DNA of 27,265 nt, from positions 90,156 through 117,420 of the forward strand of contig QAMI01000005.1 in the NCBI GenBank assembly GCA_003150395.1. Reading direction: 5' to 3'. Positions 16,112-22,681 of the stretch are shown here, piece by piece. Made by a program: the position numbers and the translations under genes. The notes under the pieces are model-generated. The model was not told where the DNA came from, did not search any database, and worked only from the letters and a program-made list of their open reading frames with translations. This DNA is from Candidatus Gastranaerophilales bacterium (lineage in GTDB: Bacteria; Cyanobacteriota; Vampirovibrionia; Gastranaerophilales; Gastranaerophilaceae). Numbering within the stretch: position 1 is the first letter of the stretch; each line of letters opens with the position of its first letter.

Positions 16112-16354
16112 AAAACGGACTTGCCAAAAAAAATCAATCTGTCTGTTAAAAATCAAACTAGGTGTAATACACCGCTATTATTGGGTTTTAATGGTAAAAT
16201 CAAACTGTCTGTTTTTTCCAAAAAAAGTCCGTTTTCGTCCAGTTTGATTTTTCGCAAATCACAAAACTTCCGACGGCTAAAATATAGTAAAATCAAGGGT
16301 TTCTACCTTAAAAATCAAACTGTCTGTTATAATCAAACTGGACGTTTAAATACA
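16112..16354. repeat. Element end with six 16-bp transposase-site-like motifs
   Basis: Copies of AATCAAACTGTCTGTT occur at 16132-16147 (one mismatch), 16198-16213 (exact) and 16313-16328 (exact). Variants are AATCAAACTAGGTGTA at 16151-16166 and AATCAAACTGGACGTT at 16331-16346, plus one inverted copy at 16234-16249 that matches the last over 14 bases. The two exact copies extend to an 18-base identity. An inverted pair AAAACGGACTT (16112-16122) / AAGTCCGTTTT (16225-16235) and the dyad GGTGT-aat-ACACC (16161-16173) are also present. The outermost two copies are 18 bp apart. The minus strand from 16354 reads TGTATTTAAACGTCC. Irregular spacing, mixed orientation and closeness to a DDE transposase fit transposase-binding sites at a Mu/Tn7-like end. 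No gene is present; the open frame across it runs into the tRNA. Confidence 0.65.
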
Positions 16355-16388
16355 TTCGAAGTGGCTCAAGCTCAATCAGGCACTAAAA

Positions 16389-16411
16389 AAGAGCCTCTTG
16401 ATAAGGCTCTT
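16389..16411 (-). terminator. Intrinsic terminator of tRNA-Asp
   Basis: A perfect 8-bp stem AAGAGCCT/AGGCTCTT with a 7-nt loop, followed on the minus strand by six T. It lies 8 nt past the encoded CCA end of the tRNA. Confidence 0.9.
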
Positions 16412-16419
16412 AATTTAAA

Positions 16420-16497
16420 TGGCGGGAACGACGAGGCTCGAACTCGCGACCTCATGCGTGACAGGCATGCGCTCTAACCAAACTGAGCTACGCTCCC
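16420..16497 (-). tRNA. tRNA-Asp (anticodon GTC), CCA encoded
   Basis: The minus strand folds as a complete cloverleaf. The acceptor is GGGAGCG/CGTTCCC with one G-T pair, and the D arm is GCTC/GAGC. The anticodon stem is CATGC/GCATG with loop CTGTCAC, hence anticodon GTC. The T arm is GCGAG-TTCGAGC-CTCGT; the discriminator is G, followed by encoded CCA. The gene is intact although a mobile-element end is proposed 66 bp from its 3' end. The tRNA has its own promoter and terminator. Confidence 0.97.
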
Positions 16498-16555
16498 TTA
16501 TTAAACTTTCAGTGCCATTTGACTTGCTTTGTGCTTAAGTCTTTTGACATTTATT

Positions 16556-16584
16556 ATTATAAAATGCTGAATTTTTTTTTGCAA
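16556..16584 (-). promoter_or_regulatory. Sigma-70-type promoter of tRNA-Asp
   Basis: On the minus strand, TTGCAA (16584-16579) and TATAAT (16561-16556) are separated by exactly 17 bp, with an A-rich spacer. Predicted transcription starts near 16549, about 50 nt before the tRNA 5' end. The divergent gene at 16627 begins shortly upstream. Confidence 0.8.
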
Positions 16585-16626
16585 GACTTTTAGCAAATTT
16601 TTTTTTCTTCTTGTTTTATTCAAACT

Positions 16627-17289
16627 ATGAATATCCAAGAATATAATAAAACTGCCTTTACTGCTTCAAAAATCCCTCTCCAAGATGCAGATTGGGTTTG
16701 TAGAAAAGTTAAAACAGCTTTTCCTGCAATTTCTCCAAATAGGCTTTTTTTTGAAAATCCGGCTCTGATTATCTCGAATCCTAAATTCAACAGCTTTATA
16801 TCCAAAAAAGGAAATCTCCTTGTGCAAGACAGAAATGACCGTAAATTTTTAAGCTCGCCCTTTAAAATACTTAAAGAAATTATTTACTCTGCCAGTGAAC
16901 ATAAGGTTGCTCATTGTAATGAATTTGCTTCACTTGCGGAAATGATTGCGCGTATTAATGGGGTTAAAAACTGCTATAGATTATTTATGGAAAATTATGA
17001 TCACACTTTTCTTTTTATTTGTGAAAAACCTATTGAAGAAGGCTTCTGCAAAAAGAATAACTTTATTATAGATCCATGGCTCGGGATTTCAGGACGTGTA
17101 GAAGATATTCTTATGAAGTATAAAAATGTATATGGAAGAATTTTTCAGTTTGCTCAAGACGAAAAAATATCATTAAAAATAAAGAAACCGCTCTTCCTAA
17201 ATGAAGATGAAATCAAGTATTTTAGAGAAAAATATCCAAATCTTGTTTTTAATAGCAGTGACGGACATAAACTGTTAAGTTTCTTTTAA
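16627..17289 (+). CDS. Predicted papain-fold protein with Cys-His-Asp triad
   Basis: A 220-residue protein without signal peptide or membrane segment. Three conserved-looking motifs are ordered as in papain-like and transglutaminase-like enzymes: HCNEFASLAEMI (Cys97 at the start of a helix), YDHTFLFI (His126 on a strand) and NFIIDPWLG (Asp149). The DPW/DPN step after the His strand also occurs in YopT/AvrPphB-type cysteine proteases and in bacterial glutamine deamidases. The substrate cannot be deduced. No Shine-Dalgarno sequence is seen. It stands alone: divergent from tRNA-Asp, convergent with the GH57 gene, with a shared terminator. It could be a protease, deamidase or transglutaminase-like enzyme. 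Confidence 0.65.
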   Translation: MNIQEYNKTAFTASKIPLQDADWVCRKVKTAFPAISPNRLFFENPALIISNPKFNSFISKKGNLLVQDRNDRKFLSSPFKILKEIIYSASEHKVAHCNEFASLAEMIARINGVKNCYRLFMENYDHTFLFICEKPIEEGFCKKNNFIIDPWLGISGRVEDILMKYKNVYGRIFQFAQDEKISLKIKKPLFLNEDEIKYFREKYPNLVFNSSDGHKLLSFF

Positions 17290-17300
17290 AATTATCATGT

Positions 17301-17329
17301 AAAAAGCTCCGATTTTGTCGGAGCTTTTT
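17301..17329. terminator. Bidirectional intrinsic terminator
   Basis: A perfect 12-bp stem AAAAAGCTCCGA/TCGGAGCTTTTT with a TTTTG loop lies between the convergent 16627-17289 gene and the GH57 gene. T-tracts are within the arms on both strands. Confidence 0.92.
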
Positions 17330-17350
17330 AGTTTTATTTTGTTTAACTGG

Positions 17351-19075
17351 TTAGTCTACATAGAGAGGAGCAAGTTTTTTTGATTGTTGCGGAATTACTC
17401 CTTCTTCTACCGACTGGTAAACTCTGTAATCGATTACAGGGAAACAGTTATCAATGCTTTCGATTTCTCTTAATGCAGCGTCATCAATATTCCCGCTTTC
17501 AATCATGTCACAAATTTTTTCAAATCTGTCAACATGCTCTCTGAATCTGTCAGTTGCATAATCTTTAGCCTGCCATGTTGTAATCAGGAACGGCCAGTCA
17601 GAACTTTGCAATAATAGATTTTCTCTTGCCATCTGGTTCAATGCTCTATGAAGAAGTTTATCTTCCGGAATTTCAGGATATTTGTCAGCAATAGCATTGA
17701 TGCGTTTTTCGCAAGCATGAATAATCGGCCACATCCATTCTGTTAAGTGGTTGTTCCAAACATAGAAGTGTCCGCCTTGACCCCAAGAGCTTTCAGGAAT
17801 CTGAATTGCTTCTTTAGGCGGATATGCATGGATATATTCTCCTGCAGTCATTCTTTCAACTTCAGGAAGGTAAGTCGCGAATTTTTTAACAACCTGCTTG
17901 ATAAATTCAACGCCTTCAAACCACCAGTGCCCGAAAAGTTCTGTATCGAATGATACCATTACCAAGCCTTCTTTACCGTTGTGAGCCATTTTGTAATCAT
18001 TAAGCAAGTGGTAAATTAAAGTTGTGTAATGATCAGAATTTTCGTTAACTTTATTCAGAGCTAATACTGGATCATAAAGCATTTTGTCACCCAAATCTGT
18101 TTTAGGTGAAGTTATTCTCCAATAATGCATGCCGGAATTAGCGTCTTTTCTGTGAAATTCGCGGAAGCATCCATCGCCAGGGTATCCGTCAGCCGCTGAC
18201 CAAACTTGGTAACCTGCTCTGTCATTTCTTCCCATAACTGCCACTTGAGCATCCGGAAGCCAGTATGCTGAATATGTATCATATCCGGTTGCTTCACGTT
18301 CAGGAAGCGGAATGTATTCAATGTTTCCGTAAACCCCGATTACACGTCTGTTTCCGATTGAATTACCACCTTCTATTACATGAGATTCGGTGAAAAAGTA
18401 TTCAATGTCGTTGTTCTGCAAAGTTACTTCAATTGCAGGACGCCAATGTTTTTGGCCGTCTTTGCCTACATATTCGTAACCTTGTCTGTAGGCACATTCA
18501 GGAAGCCAGCAGCCGGAAGCTTTTTTGCCAAAAAGTCTTTTTGTTGTATCAGAACCGATTTTGAACTGTGCATTCAGATTGCTGTCAGTTGCCAAAAGCG
18601 GTGAAAATCCGTGTGTTGCACCTGAAGTTGTAATTTCAATGCAACCCAAGTCCTGATATTTTTTAAATTGGCCTATTAAGTCCATTCCGTATTTATTAAT
18701 AAAAGAATCTTTAATATGATTAAACCAGTCATAGTAATATTTCGCCAAATATTTTAAATGCTGAGAGTGAGCGACTTTAGGATCAGGATATCTTTCCAGA
18801 TCTTTAGAAACTTTTTCAATTCTTGAATCGAGATATTTAACAAAGCCATGCTTGAGATGCTCATCATCAAGCTGTTCGGCTAATATAGGTGTAATCCCGA
18901 CAGTAAGCTTAGCTTTGATGCCTTCATCATAAAGCTCTGAAATAGCATTAAGTAAAGGAACGTAAGTTTCTGCCATACATTCATAAAGGTTTTCTTCCCC
19001 GAAAGGCCACATTCCGGCTTTTCTATAGTAAGGAAGGTGGCTGTGTAACATAAATACGAATTGTCCTACTGACAT
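17351..19075 (-). CDS. Glycoside hydrolase family 57 1,4-alpha-glucan branching enzyme
   Basis: A 574-residue protein from the ATG at 19075, which has GGAGG 6 nt upstream; an in-frame ATG at 19087 precedes that site and is rejected. GH57 hallmarks are FMLHSHLPYYRKAG near the N terminus, the nucleophile in GCWLPECAYR (Glu193) and the acid/base Asp377 in VSFDTELFGHWW. Late motifs include QSSDWPFLITT. The length and motif set fit the TK1436/TTHA1902 branching enzymes, which form alpha-1,6 branches in glycogen; it acts in the cytoplasm. GH57 branching enzymes are frequent in cyanobacteria and thermophiles. No other glycogen gene is adjacent. Its 5' leader holds an 8-bp dyad CGAATTAT/ATAATTCG (19103-19127). 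Confidence 0.92.
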   Translation of the reverse strand: MSVGQFVFMLHSHLPYYRKAGMWPFGEENLYECMAETYVPLLNAISELYDEGIKAKLTVGITPILAEQLDDEHLKHGFVKYLDSRIEKVSKDLERYPDPKVAHSQHLKYLAKYYYDWFNHIKDSFINKYGMDLIGQFKKYQDLGCIEITTSGATHGFSPLLATDSNLNAQFKIGSDTTKRLFGKKASGCWLPECAYRQGYEYVGKDGQKHWRPAIEVTLQNNDIEYFFTESHVIEGGNSIGNRRVIGVYGNIEYIPLPEREATGYDTYSAYWLPDAQVAVMGRNDRAGYQVWSAADGYPGDGCFREFHRKDANSGMHYWRITSPKTDLGDKMLYDPVLALNKVNENSDHYTTLIYHLLNDYKMAHNGKEGLVMVSFDTELFGHWWFEGVEFIKQVVKKFATYLPEVERMTAGEYIHAYPPKEAIQIPESSWGQGGHFYVWNNHLTEWMWPIIHACEKRINAIADKYPEIPEDKLLHRALNQMARENLLLQSSDWPFLITTWQAKDYATDRFREHVDRFEKICDMIESGNIDDAALREIESIDNCFPVIDYRVYQSVEEGVIPQQSKKLAPLYVD

Positions 19076-19415
19076 CTTTGCCTCCATTATCTTCTTATTA
19101 AGCGAATTATTATATAACTATAATTCGACTTCATTATATTTATATATACCACAAACGGGTAAAAAATATAATCCTTAAGAGCTAATTCTTGTGAATAATG
19201 TTACAAATTTTAATGATTATTTATATATACATTGTATACAATCCTCAGGAGCTAGAAATTTCAGATTTGCTTTTTGCGATTATAGTTAATCCTTAAAATC
19301 TTTTAATAAAAGGATTGCAAAAAAAATATATTTATATGAAAATAAAATTACTCACATCCTCAAATGTGTCCGTCGTCATTAAACGGACGTAAGAGTAAAG
19401 AAAGGCAAAATTAAA
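19076..19415. promoter_or_regulatory. Divergent GH57/rpsT intergenic region with repeated motif and palindrome
   Basis: This 340-nt non-coding region holds a dyad CGAATTAT/ATAATTCG (19103-19110/19120-19127). AATCCTTAAGAGCTA (19170-19184) and AATCCTCAGGAGCTA (19240-19254) are near-identical, 70 bp apart, and AATCCTTAAAATC at 19288 is a third related copy. AATCCTT (19288-19294) also pairs with AAGGATT (19310-19316). The perfect 12-bp palindrome ATTGTATACAAT (19231-19242) touches the second repeat. GTCCGT/ACGGAC (19368-19373/19383-19388) forms a hairpin in the rpsT leader about 30 nt before the start codon and could serve S20 autoregulation. Promoters were not assigned with confidence. Confidence 0.45.
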
Positions 19416-19685
19416 ATGGCAAATATTAAATCTTCTAAAAAAAGAGTTCTAATTGCTGAAAGAAACAGGCTTAGAAATGTTGCAGTTAAATCTTCTATCA
19501 AAACAGCGGTAAAAAAAGTTCTTGAATTGAGCACTGCTGATGACAAAGAAGCTTTAAATGCAGCTTTATCAAAAGTTTACCAGCTTTGTGACAAAGCTGT
19601 TTCAAAAGGTGTTTTACACAAAAATACAGCAGCTAGAAAAAAATCAAGATTAACTAAGGCTATCAATAAACTTCAGTCTAAATAG
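19416..19685 (+). CDS. rpsT: 30S ribosomal protein S20
   Basis: An 89-residue, Lys-rich protein with the S20 signature: MANIKSSKKRVLIAERNRLR at the N terminus, internal KTAVKKVLEL and a C-terminal segment with KNTAARKKSRLTKAINKL. It is a primary 16S rRNA-binding protein of the small subunit. Length is normal. An AAAGG Shine-Dalgarno sequence precedes the ATG. It is monocistronic, with its own terminator. A hairpin in the leader may be an autoregulatory site, as S20 represses its own translation in E. coli; this is not shown here. Confidence 0.97.
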   Translation: MANIKSSKKRVLIAERNRLRNVAVKSSIKTAVKKVLELSTADDKEALNAALSKVYQLCDKAVSKGVLHKNTAARKKSRLTKAINKLQSK

Positions 19686-19708
19686 TTAATTCTTTGGTAA
19701 AATTGCCT

Positions 19709-19734
19709 AATGCCTCTGTTTTAACAGAGGCATT
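19709..19734 (+). terminator. Intrinsic terminator of rpsT
   Basis: A perfect 12-bp inverted repeat AATGCCTCTGTT/AACAGAGGCATT separated by TT and followed by TTAACTTTT. It lies 24 nt after the rpsT stop codon. Confidence 0.92.
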
Positions 19735-19800
19735 TTAACTTTTATGAATATTTTTTGTAAATATATGGTAATTTTTCTTAAAATAAGTTAAAATTATAAT

Positions 19801-20424
19801 ATGGTAGAGATAGCAATTCTGTTATTCCTGATAGTCTTAATGGTTTCGTGGTTTATTTATATCTTTTGCAAAAGGGTTATATATAAACTTAATAAGCGTG
19901 TTTTGCCTAGAAATCTTGCTATTGTAAAAAACGGACCTTATATGGCAAAATTTGAAGAGCTTAAGGTAGATGATATTCGCCAAAAATTGATTTTGCCAAT
20001 GTTTATGATATTGGGATACAATACATATGATATGCGTGAATTTCAGAGTTTTATAGGACGTGCTGATTTTCTGCCGGATTATGTCGTCAAAAAGTGGGAT
20101 CACAGCAAGCTTGCTAAAAATGCGCTTGCTATAAAGTATATTCCGTTCAAAGAAGATGCAGTTGATTATTCAAATAATATTTATGATGAAAAATACGGGC
20201 CAAAACTTTCTGTCTTGATGGATAAGCTCTACTTTAAGTCAGATTATTACGTTTTGACAAACGGATGCATATATTTGTTTTTCAATAAAAATACAAATCC
20301 TGAAAGCCGGAAGTTTGAGTTTGCATTTAATATCAAAAGTTACTCAAAGCGTGATACTGCAAGGCTTGCATATTATACAAAGCAGTATTTATTTTTAGAG
20401 CTTTCAGATGTTTACCGCGCTTAG
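19801..20424 (+). CDS. Membrane-anchored protein with a degenerate restriction-endonuclease-like (HsdR_N-type) domain
   Basis: A 207-residue protein. Residues 4-23 form a transmembrane helix (AILLFLIVLMVSWFIYIF) followed by basic residues, so the rest is probably cytoplasmic. The segment VDDIRQKLILPMFMILGYNT at about 56-75 strongly recalls the helix of HsdR_N-like PD-(D/E)XK domains (R-x-x-L-I-x-P-x-L-x-x-L-G-Y). After it come PDYVV (Asp93) and LAIKY (Lys112). The usual Glu of the ExK pair is Ala110, so nuclease activity is doubtful. No Shine-Dalgarno sequence is present; TAAAAT ends 6 nt before the ATG, suggesting a leaderless mRNA. It stands alone between rpsT and the PxpA-like gene. The fold assignment needs profile searching. 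Confidence 0.55.
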   Translation: MVEIAILLFLIVLMVSWFIYIFCKRVIYKLNKRVLPRNLAIVKNGPYMAKFEELKVDDIRQKLILPMFMILGYNTYDMREFQSFIGRADFLPDYVVKKWDHSKLAKNALAIKYIPFKEDAVDYSNNIYDEKYGPKLSVLMDKLYFKSDYYVLTNGCIYLFFNKNTNPESRKFEFAFNIKSYSKRDTARLAYYTKQYLFLELSDVYRA

Positions 20425-20508
20425 TTAAAATTATGTAAAGATACTGGCAATATATTATTTTATAAGTATAATTATCTTATTAGAAGTAGTATTTTAATAG
20501 GAAAAATT

Positions 20509-21312
20509 ATGCAGCAGCAAATAACAAGACCTGAAAGAAAACAGATTAAAAATATAGATTTCAATTGTGATTTGGCGCAAAGTTTCGGTGTTTATAAAAA
20601 TAGTTCGGAATTTGAGCTTTTAGATTATGTAAGTTCCGTGAATATTTCTTGCGGCTTTCATGCCGGCGACCCTTTAACAATTAAAAACGCTCTTATTGCA
20701 GCTAAAGAAAAAAATATTGTAGTTGGTGCACATATTGGATTTGATGATATTCAGGGGTTTGGATACCGCGCAATGGATTTGGATGAAGATGAAATAGAAG
20801 CTCTTGTATTATATCAGGTTGGCGCAATTATGTCTTTTGCAAAAAGCTTTAATATGGAAATCGAACATGTTCGTCCACACGGTGCAATGTATAAAATGGC
20901 AGCTGAAGATTTTACCTTTGCCTGCACAATCGCCAAAGCTGTAAAAAAATGTTCTCAATGGCTTGTCTATTATGGTGCATCAGGAGATGTTACGGAAAAG
21001 GCCGGCGCATATGTCAATCTTCCGATAGCTCAGGAAATAATGCCTGAAAAAACGTATAATGTTGACGGAACAATTGATTTCTCCGTCAAGGATAATCAAA
21101 GTGCTTTTGATTATGTTAATCGTCTGAAAACACTTTTGAACTTTTCGCAGGTTCAAAACCGCGATGGCGGAAGAACTTTTGTAAACGCTGATACAATTCA
21201 CTTCTCAAGCAAAATTCCGAATATTATAGAAATTGCTAAAGAGGCGAAAAATCTGATTATACCGGTTCCGGTAAATTATAAAAATGTTTACGACTCGGGC
21301 TGGGTAGAATAA
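20509..21312 (+). CDS. pxpA: LamB/YcsF (5-oxoprolinase subunit A, PxpA) family protein
   Basis: A 267-residue protein with the family signature IDFNCDLAQSFGVYK, VNISCGFHAGDP, VVGAHIGFDDIQGFGYRAM and EHVRPHGAMYKMA. PxpA works with PxpB and PxpC to cleave 5-oxoproline to glutamate using ATP. Several usual residues are altered: GAHPG is GAHIG, and the late HGDT motif is NADT. The C-terminal third is diverged. No pxpB or pxpC is adjacent. The catalytic role is therefore less certain than the family assignment. The ATG has AGGAAAAATT upstream. The stop codon lies 19 nt before the YvcK start at 21332, so the two are probably co-transcribed. Confidence 0.8.
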   Translation: MQQQITRPERKQIKNIDFNCDLAQSFGVYKNSSEFELLDYVSSVNISCGFHAGDPLTIKNALIAAKEKNIVVGAHIGFDDIQGFGYRAMDLDEDEIEALVLYQVGAIMSFAKSFNMEIEHVRPHGAMYKMAAEDFTFACTIAKAVKKCSQWLVYYGASGDVTEKAGAYVNLPIAQEIMPEKTYNVDGTIDFSVKDNQSAFDYVNRLKTLLNFSQVQNRDGGRTFVNADTIHFSSKIPNIIEIAKEAKNLIIPVPVNYKNVYDSGWVE

Positions 21313-21331
21313 TTAAAGCAGGGAAATGGTG

Positions 21332-22681
21332 ATGAAAAATTTTACAAATAATATGAGAATGCCTAAAGATGCAGCCTGGCTTATTCCCGGCTTGCAGGTT
21401 AAACGTTGGTTTGCAATGATATTTTTGGGCACATTGTTTATGACAATCGGTTTTTTGATACTGTGTGATATAAAACCTGTTTTTTATACAATGCAGTTTA
21501 TCAGAAAAGTTGCAATGAATGTTTCAACCGAATGGACAGCATTTGCTATTATAATGTTTGGAGCCGGGATATTTTTCAAAGGATGGCAGAAAACCAATCT
21601 TTCAATGCTGGGCATTAAAGATGACACATCTGTTCTTGAAGCGCTTTACAGACGCCGTAAGCTTAACCGCGGTCCGAAAATTGTTGCTGTTGGCGGCGGT
21701 ACAGGGCTTTCAATGTTATTGCGCGGAATTAAAAACATCACAAATAATATAACAGCAGTCGTAACTGTCGGCGATGATGGCGGCAGCTCAGGCAGACTTC
21801 GTGAAGATATGGGTATTTTACCGCCGGGCGATATCAGAAACTGTATTGCGGCACTTGCGGATGACGAAAATCTTATAACAAAACTTTTTCAATACCGTTT
21901 TAAATCCGGAGAAGGGCTTGAGGGGCATAGTTTTGGAAATCTTTTCCTAACCGCACTTTGTGCGATTACAGGCGATATGGTAAGAGCCGTAAAAGAATCA
22001 TCAAATGTACTTTCAATCCGTGGTCGAGTTCTTCCTTCAACTTTGGACGATATGAAACTTGTTGCGGAAATGGAAGACGGACGTATTATTCATGGTGAGT
22101 CTAACATTCCGGAAGCTCACGGTAAAATTAAAAGACTGTTTACTGACCCTGTTCACTGCCGAGCGCTGGAAGATGTAATTGCAGCTATTAAAGATGCAGA
22201 TTTGATTATTCTGGGTCCTGGAAGCCTTTATACAAGCGTTATTCCAAACCTTTTGATAACTGAAATTGCTCAGGAAATCGCGCATTCTCCTGCTAAAAAG
22301 ATTTATGTCTGCAATATTATGACGCAGCCAGGTGAAACCGATAACTATTCAGCTTCAGACCATGTAAGAGCGCTTATGAGCCATGCAAACAGCAAAAATA
22401 TTATTGATGCGGTTCTTGTCAATGATTATATCCCGTCCAACCTTGCTAAAAAGTATGAAATGGCCGGCTCTTATCCAGTAAGACTTGATGTAGAAAATTT
22501 GAAAAAACTCGGCGTTAAAATGTTTCCGAAAAAACTTATCGAAGACAGCCGCGAAGGTCTGGTGAGACATAGTTCAAACCGCGTTGCACGGGCAATTTAT
22601 TACTGGTTCAGAAAAGAGCATAAATTGGATAAAGTCAGCAAAACTTCTCATAAAAATATTCAAAAAGAATGCGCGGTATAA
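21332..22681 (+). CDS. yvcK: YvcK/CofD-family protein (gluconeogenesis factor type) with two N-terminal membrane helices
   Basis: A 449-residue protein starting at the ATG 21332, chosen over 21326 because AGGG lies at proper spacing only for the former. Residues about 27-46 and 68-84 are hydrophobic membrane segments. The YvcK domain then begins: KIVAVGGGTGLSMLLRGIK, VGDDGGSSGRLREDMG, LPPGDIRNCIAAL, EGHSFGNLFL, and LGPGSLYTSVIPNLL followed by NIMTQPGETDNYSASDH. YvcK proteins bind UDP-sugars and affect carbon flux and cell-wall growth. The membrane-anchored form is common in cyanobacterial relatives. The stop codon overlaps the panB start by one base (TAATG). Confidence 0.93.
   Translation: MKNFTNNMRMPKDAAWLIPGLQVKRWFAMIFLGTLFMTIGFLILCDIKPVFYTMQFIRKVAMNVSTEWTAFAIIMFGAGIFFKGWQKTNLSMLGIKDDTSVLEALYRRRKLNRGPKIVAVGGGTGLSMLLRGIKNITNNITAVVTVGDDGGSSGRLREDMGILPPGDIRNCIAALADDENLITKLFQYRFKSGEGLEGHSFGNLFLTALCAITGDMVRAVKESSNVLSIRGRVLPSTLDDMKLVAEMEDGRIIHGESNIPEAHGKIKRLFTDPVHCRALEDVIAAIKDADLIILGPGSLYTSVIPNLLITEIAQEIAHSPAKKIYVCNIMTQPGETDNYSASDHVRALMSHANSKNIIDAVLVNDYIPSNLAKKYEMAGSYPVRLDVENLKKLGVKMFPKKLIEDSREGLVRHSSNRVARAIYYWFRKEHKLDKVSKTSHKNIQKECAV

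Larger units (their letters stand above)
11638..16354 (-). mobile_element. Mu-like transposition module with one proposed element end
   Basis: Read on the minus strand, the order is element end with repeated binding-site-like motifs (16354-16112), divergent small gene (15359-15994), MuA-type transposase, MuB-type ATPase, and Mu gpG-like gene. This mirrors the left end of phage Mu (attL, divergent repressor c, then A and B). The proposed terminus reads TGTATTTAAACGTCC inward from 16354; Mu-family ends start TG and insert with 5-bp target duplications. The second end is not in the window, so the 11638 limit only marks the last recognisable element gene. The element may continue through the restriction operon and beyond position 1. 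Besides the gpG homologue no other virion genes are present here, so it is either a transposon of phage origin or a remnant. Confidence 0.65.

Noticed and set aside
16112..16354. CRISPR array or plasmid iteron origin
   Set aside because: Repeat spacing is irregular (18 to 115 bp), one copy is inverted, and no cas or replication initiator gene is present; a DDE transposase is nearby, which fits an element end better.
11638..16354. CRISPR-associated or Tn7-type transposon with tnsD/tniQ
   Set aside because: The transposase-ATPase pair is of Mu type; no TniQ, TnsA, Cas or crRNA-like features are seen.
16025..16477. 150-codon open frame on the plus strand
   Set aside because: It crosses the repeat array, the tRNA terminator and most of the tRNA-Asp gene; the C-terminal residues are the antisense reading of the tRNA, a common false annotation.
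16420..16497. tRNA-Asp as attB of an integrase-type island
   Set aside because: No tyrosine or serine integrase gene is found and the tRNA is not duplicated in part; the element end is of transposase type.
22669..22681. Upstream ATG for panB at 22669
   Set aside because: It lies within the yvcK coding region and the TAATG overlap at 22681 is a standard coupled start that matches the PanB N terminus.
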